Shown here one piece after another: positions 62,923 to 64,000 of a stretch of DNA of 64,000 nt (position 1 is its first letter; every line of letters starts with the position of its first letter). The notes beneath the pieces were generated by a model. The model was not told the origin of the DNA and did not search any database. It was given only the letters and a program-made list of their open reading frames with translations. The translations under genes were made by a program, and so were the position numbers. The DNA is taken from contig OY783203.1 in the NCBI GenBank assembly GCA_963678705.1, positions 41,850,347 to 41,914,346 of the forward strand, in the 5' to 3' direction. The stretch is from Panorpa germanica (lineage: Eukaryota > Arthropoda > Insecta > Mecoptera > Panorpidae).

Positions 62923-63348
62923 ATGGGAGTAGGCGATCCAGAAATATTTTCCGATAGAATGGATAGACTCTACAGAAACAGTGCATATTTGTTTCTAAAA
63001 ACGTACTATCAAAATCGAGCTCCAATAGTTGGGGAAGGCATTGAAGCTGCGTGGCAGCCAGGTCAAGAAGTTTTCTCCTTTCTGTATGCAACAACATGTG
63101 ATTTAGTAAAACCAGTACACGCGGGACGATCTATAGATTACTTACTACGCAGGGGTAAAATTGAAAAAAAAATTCGGCACGATGGTGTTCCCCTCTATAG
63201 ATACTTACCCAGTCAGGATACGGGGTCGGATTTAGAAACCGAATCTGAATCGGAGTCAGATCAAGATTCCAGCTCGACTTCGGAATCTAGATCAAATTTA
63301 GAAGAATTAGTTCCAGATCCACAGTCACAGCCTGGGCAGGCTGTGTAG
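62923..63348 (+). CDS. Unrecognised small protein with acidic Ser-rich tail
   Basis: The frame from ATG at 62923 encodes 141 residues and starts MGVGDPEIFSDRMDRLYRNS. Residues about 10-95 look globular: RLYRNSAYLFLKTYYQNRAP, GQEVFSFLYATTCDLVKPVH and GRSIDYLLRRGKIEKKIRHD, then VPLYRYLPS. The pattern of short helices then a basic strand-like end is reminiscent of a winged-helix fold, which is inference only. The tail is rich in Glu, Ser and Asp, then DPQSQPGQAV. A likely acceptor (TTATTTTAG, ending at about 62902) precedes the ATG, so a 5' UTR exon probably lies upstream. The open frame extends in-frame to 62857, but the ATG at 62923 lies just after the acceptor. AATAAA at 63640 fits a short 3' UTR. 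I do not recognise the family. Confidence 0.7.
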   Translation: MGVGDPEIFSDRMDRLYRNSAYLFLKTYYQNRAPIVGEGIEAAWQPGQEVFSFLYATTCDLVKPVHAGRSIDYLLRRGKIEKKIRHDGVPLYRYLPSQDTGSDLETESESESDQDSSSTSESRSNLEELVPDPQSQPGQAV

Positions 63349-64000
63349 TTTAAAGAATTTGATCCTTTACAGCTACATAAGAATAATATATTTATTCAAT
63401 ATTTCACAATACCATTAAATTAATACCCATTAAACACAAATGTAGCATTTACGTATTCGAAATATTTAGATGTACATGTTAGAGAGGTATTTAAAGCAGA
63501 AACAAAAACTAATTTTCAATAACGACATCATATCTCCAACAAAATGCTTTAGCAGCAACTCCCTAGGTCTAATGGAGGGGTCGGTCAATTTGGGTAAAGT
63601 ACCCCAAAAGTTGGATAATGATTCAAATCTTGGGGATTAAATAAAATATAATTTGACTTTCAATAAAATTATTTCTACATAATAAGATTCTTATTAAATG
63701 TATTAATATTTATGACTATTCCTTAACATTTTGAATTTAAATAGTCTTTGAGTTTCAATTGTATGAGATTTAGTACAAAAATATAAAAACACATGGAATA
63801 TGCGGTAATACTTCAAAAAGTTAGTAAACCCGTGGTTTGATGTGGTCAAATGTAAAATTATATATAAAATACTGGTACCTAATTTATAATATTGAAAAGA
63901 ATCGAATGGTACAGAAATGTATTTTGTGAATTAAAAATTTAATTACTATAAAATAGTTGATATTTTTAATTCAAACAATGTTATTAATATTCAATTATCG
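63349..64000. other. 3' UTR of the small gene and AT-rich flank
   Basis: It contains AATAAA at 63640 and another shortly after. Nothing else is recognisable to the window end. Confidence 0.6.

Overview
This is an AT-rich, intron-bearing animal window, most likely from an insect. Hymenoptera is my best guess, from the AT-richness, the locally high CpG in gene-proximal islands and the protein sequences, but that is inference. All recognisable genes lie on the + strand, and exon boundaries below are read from GT/AG sites, reading-frame phase and protein similarity remembered from known families. No LTR, retrovirus-like or Polinton element was recognised.

Layout. Positions 1 to about 25.5 kb are almost all non-coding. 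They hold repeats, a CpG-rich island at about 15.66-16.25 kb and two candidate small exons (14544-14618 and 16801-16899) that may be upstream exons of the next gene. Positions 25532-32206 carry the seven 3' exons of a KDM3/JMJD1-type histone H3K9 demethylase: low-complexity linker, C2HC4-type zinc finger, LxxLL motif and complete JmjC domain. Its N-terminal exons lie further upstream, partly outside the window. Positions 32.2-46.1 kb are intergenic and rich in old repeats. Positions 46147-51824 hold a REEP/DP1/HVA22 ER-shaping gene (ReepA type) with an unusual N-terminal extension and at least three frame-compatible alternative 3' ends. Positions 56430-60168 hold an eight-exon PNISR (SR-rich splicing-associated) gene, 853 codons, with a possible intronic-polyadenylation isoform. 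Positions 62923-63348 hold a small unrecognised acidic-tailed protein gene.

Repeats. The window has a tRNA-derived SINE family (about seven copies, both strands), a pair of about 210-bp MITEs with long terminal inverted repeats, one 130-bp MITE in a KDM3 intron, one hAT-like non-autonomous element, and several unclassified dispersed repeats. One of these lies in the same orientation in an intron of KDM3 and in an intron of ReepA.

Functionally the genes do not form one pathway: a chromatin demethylase, an ER membrane-shaping protein, a nuclear-speckle SR-like protein and an unknown protein share a strand and neighbourhood only. I found no new defence or mobile system. The most interesting points are isoform architecture (ReepA, PNISR), the missing KDM3 upstream exons and the shared intronic repeat.
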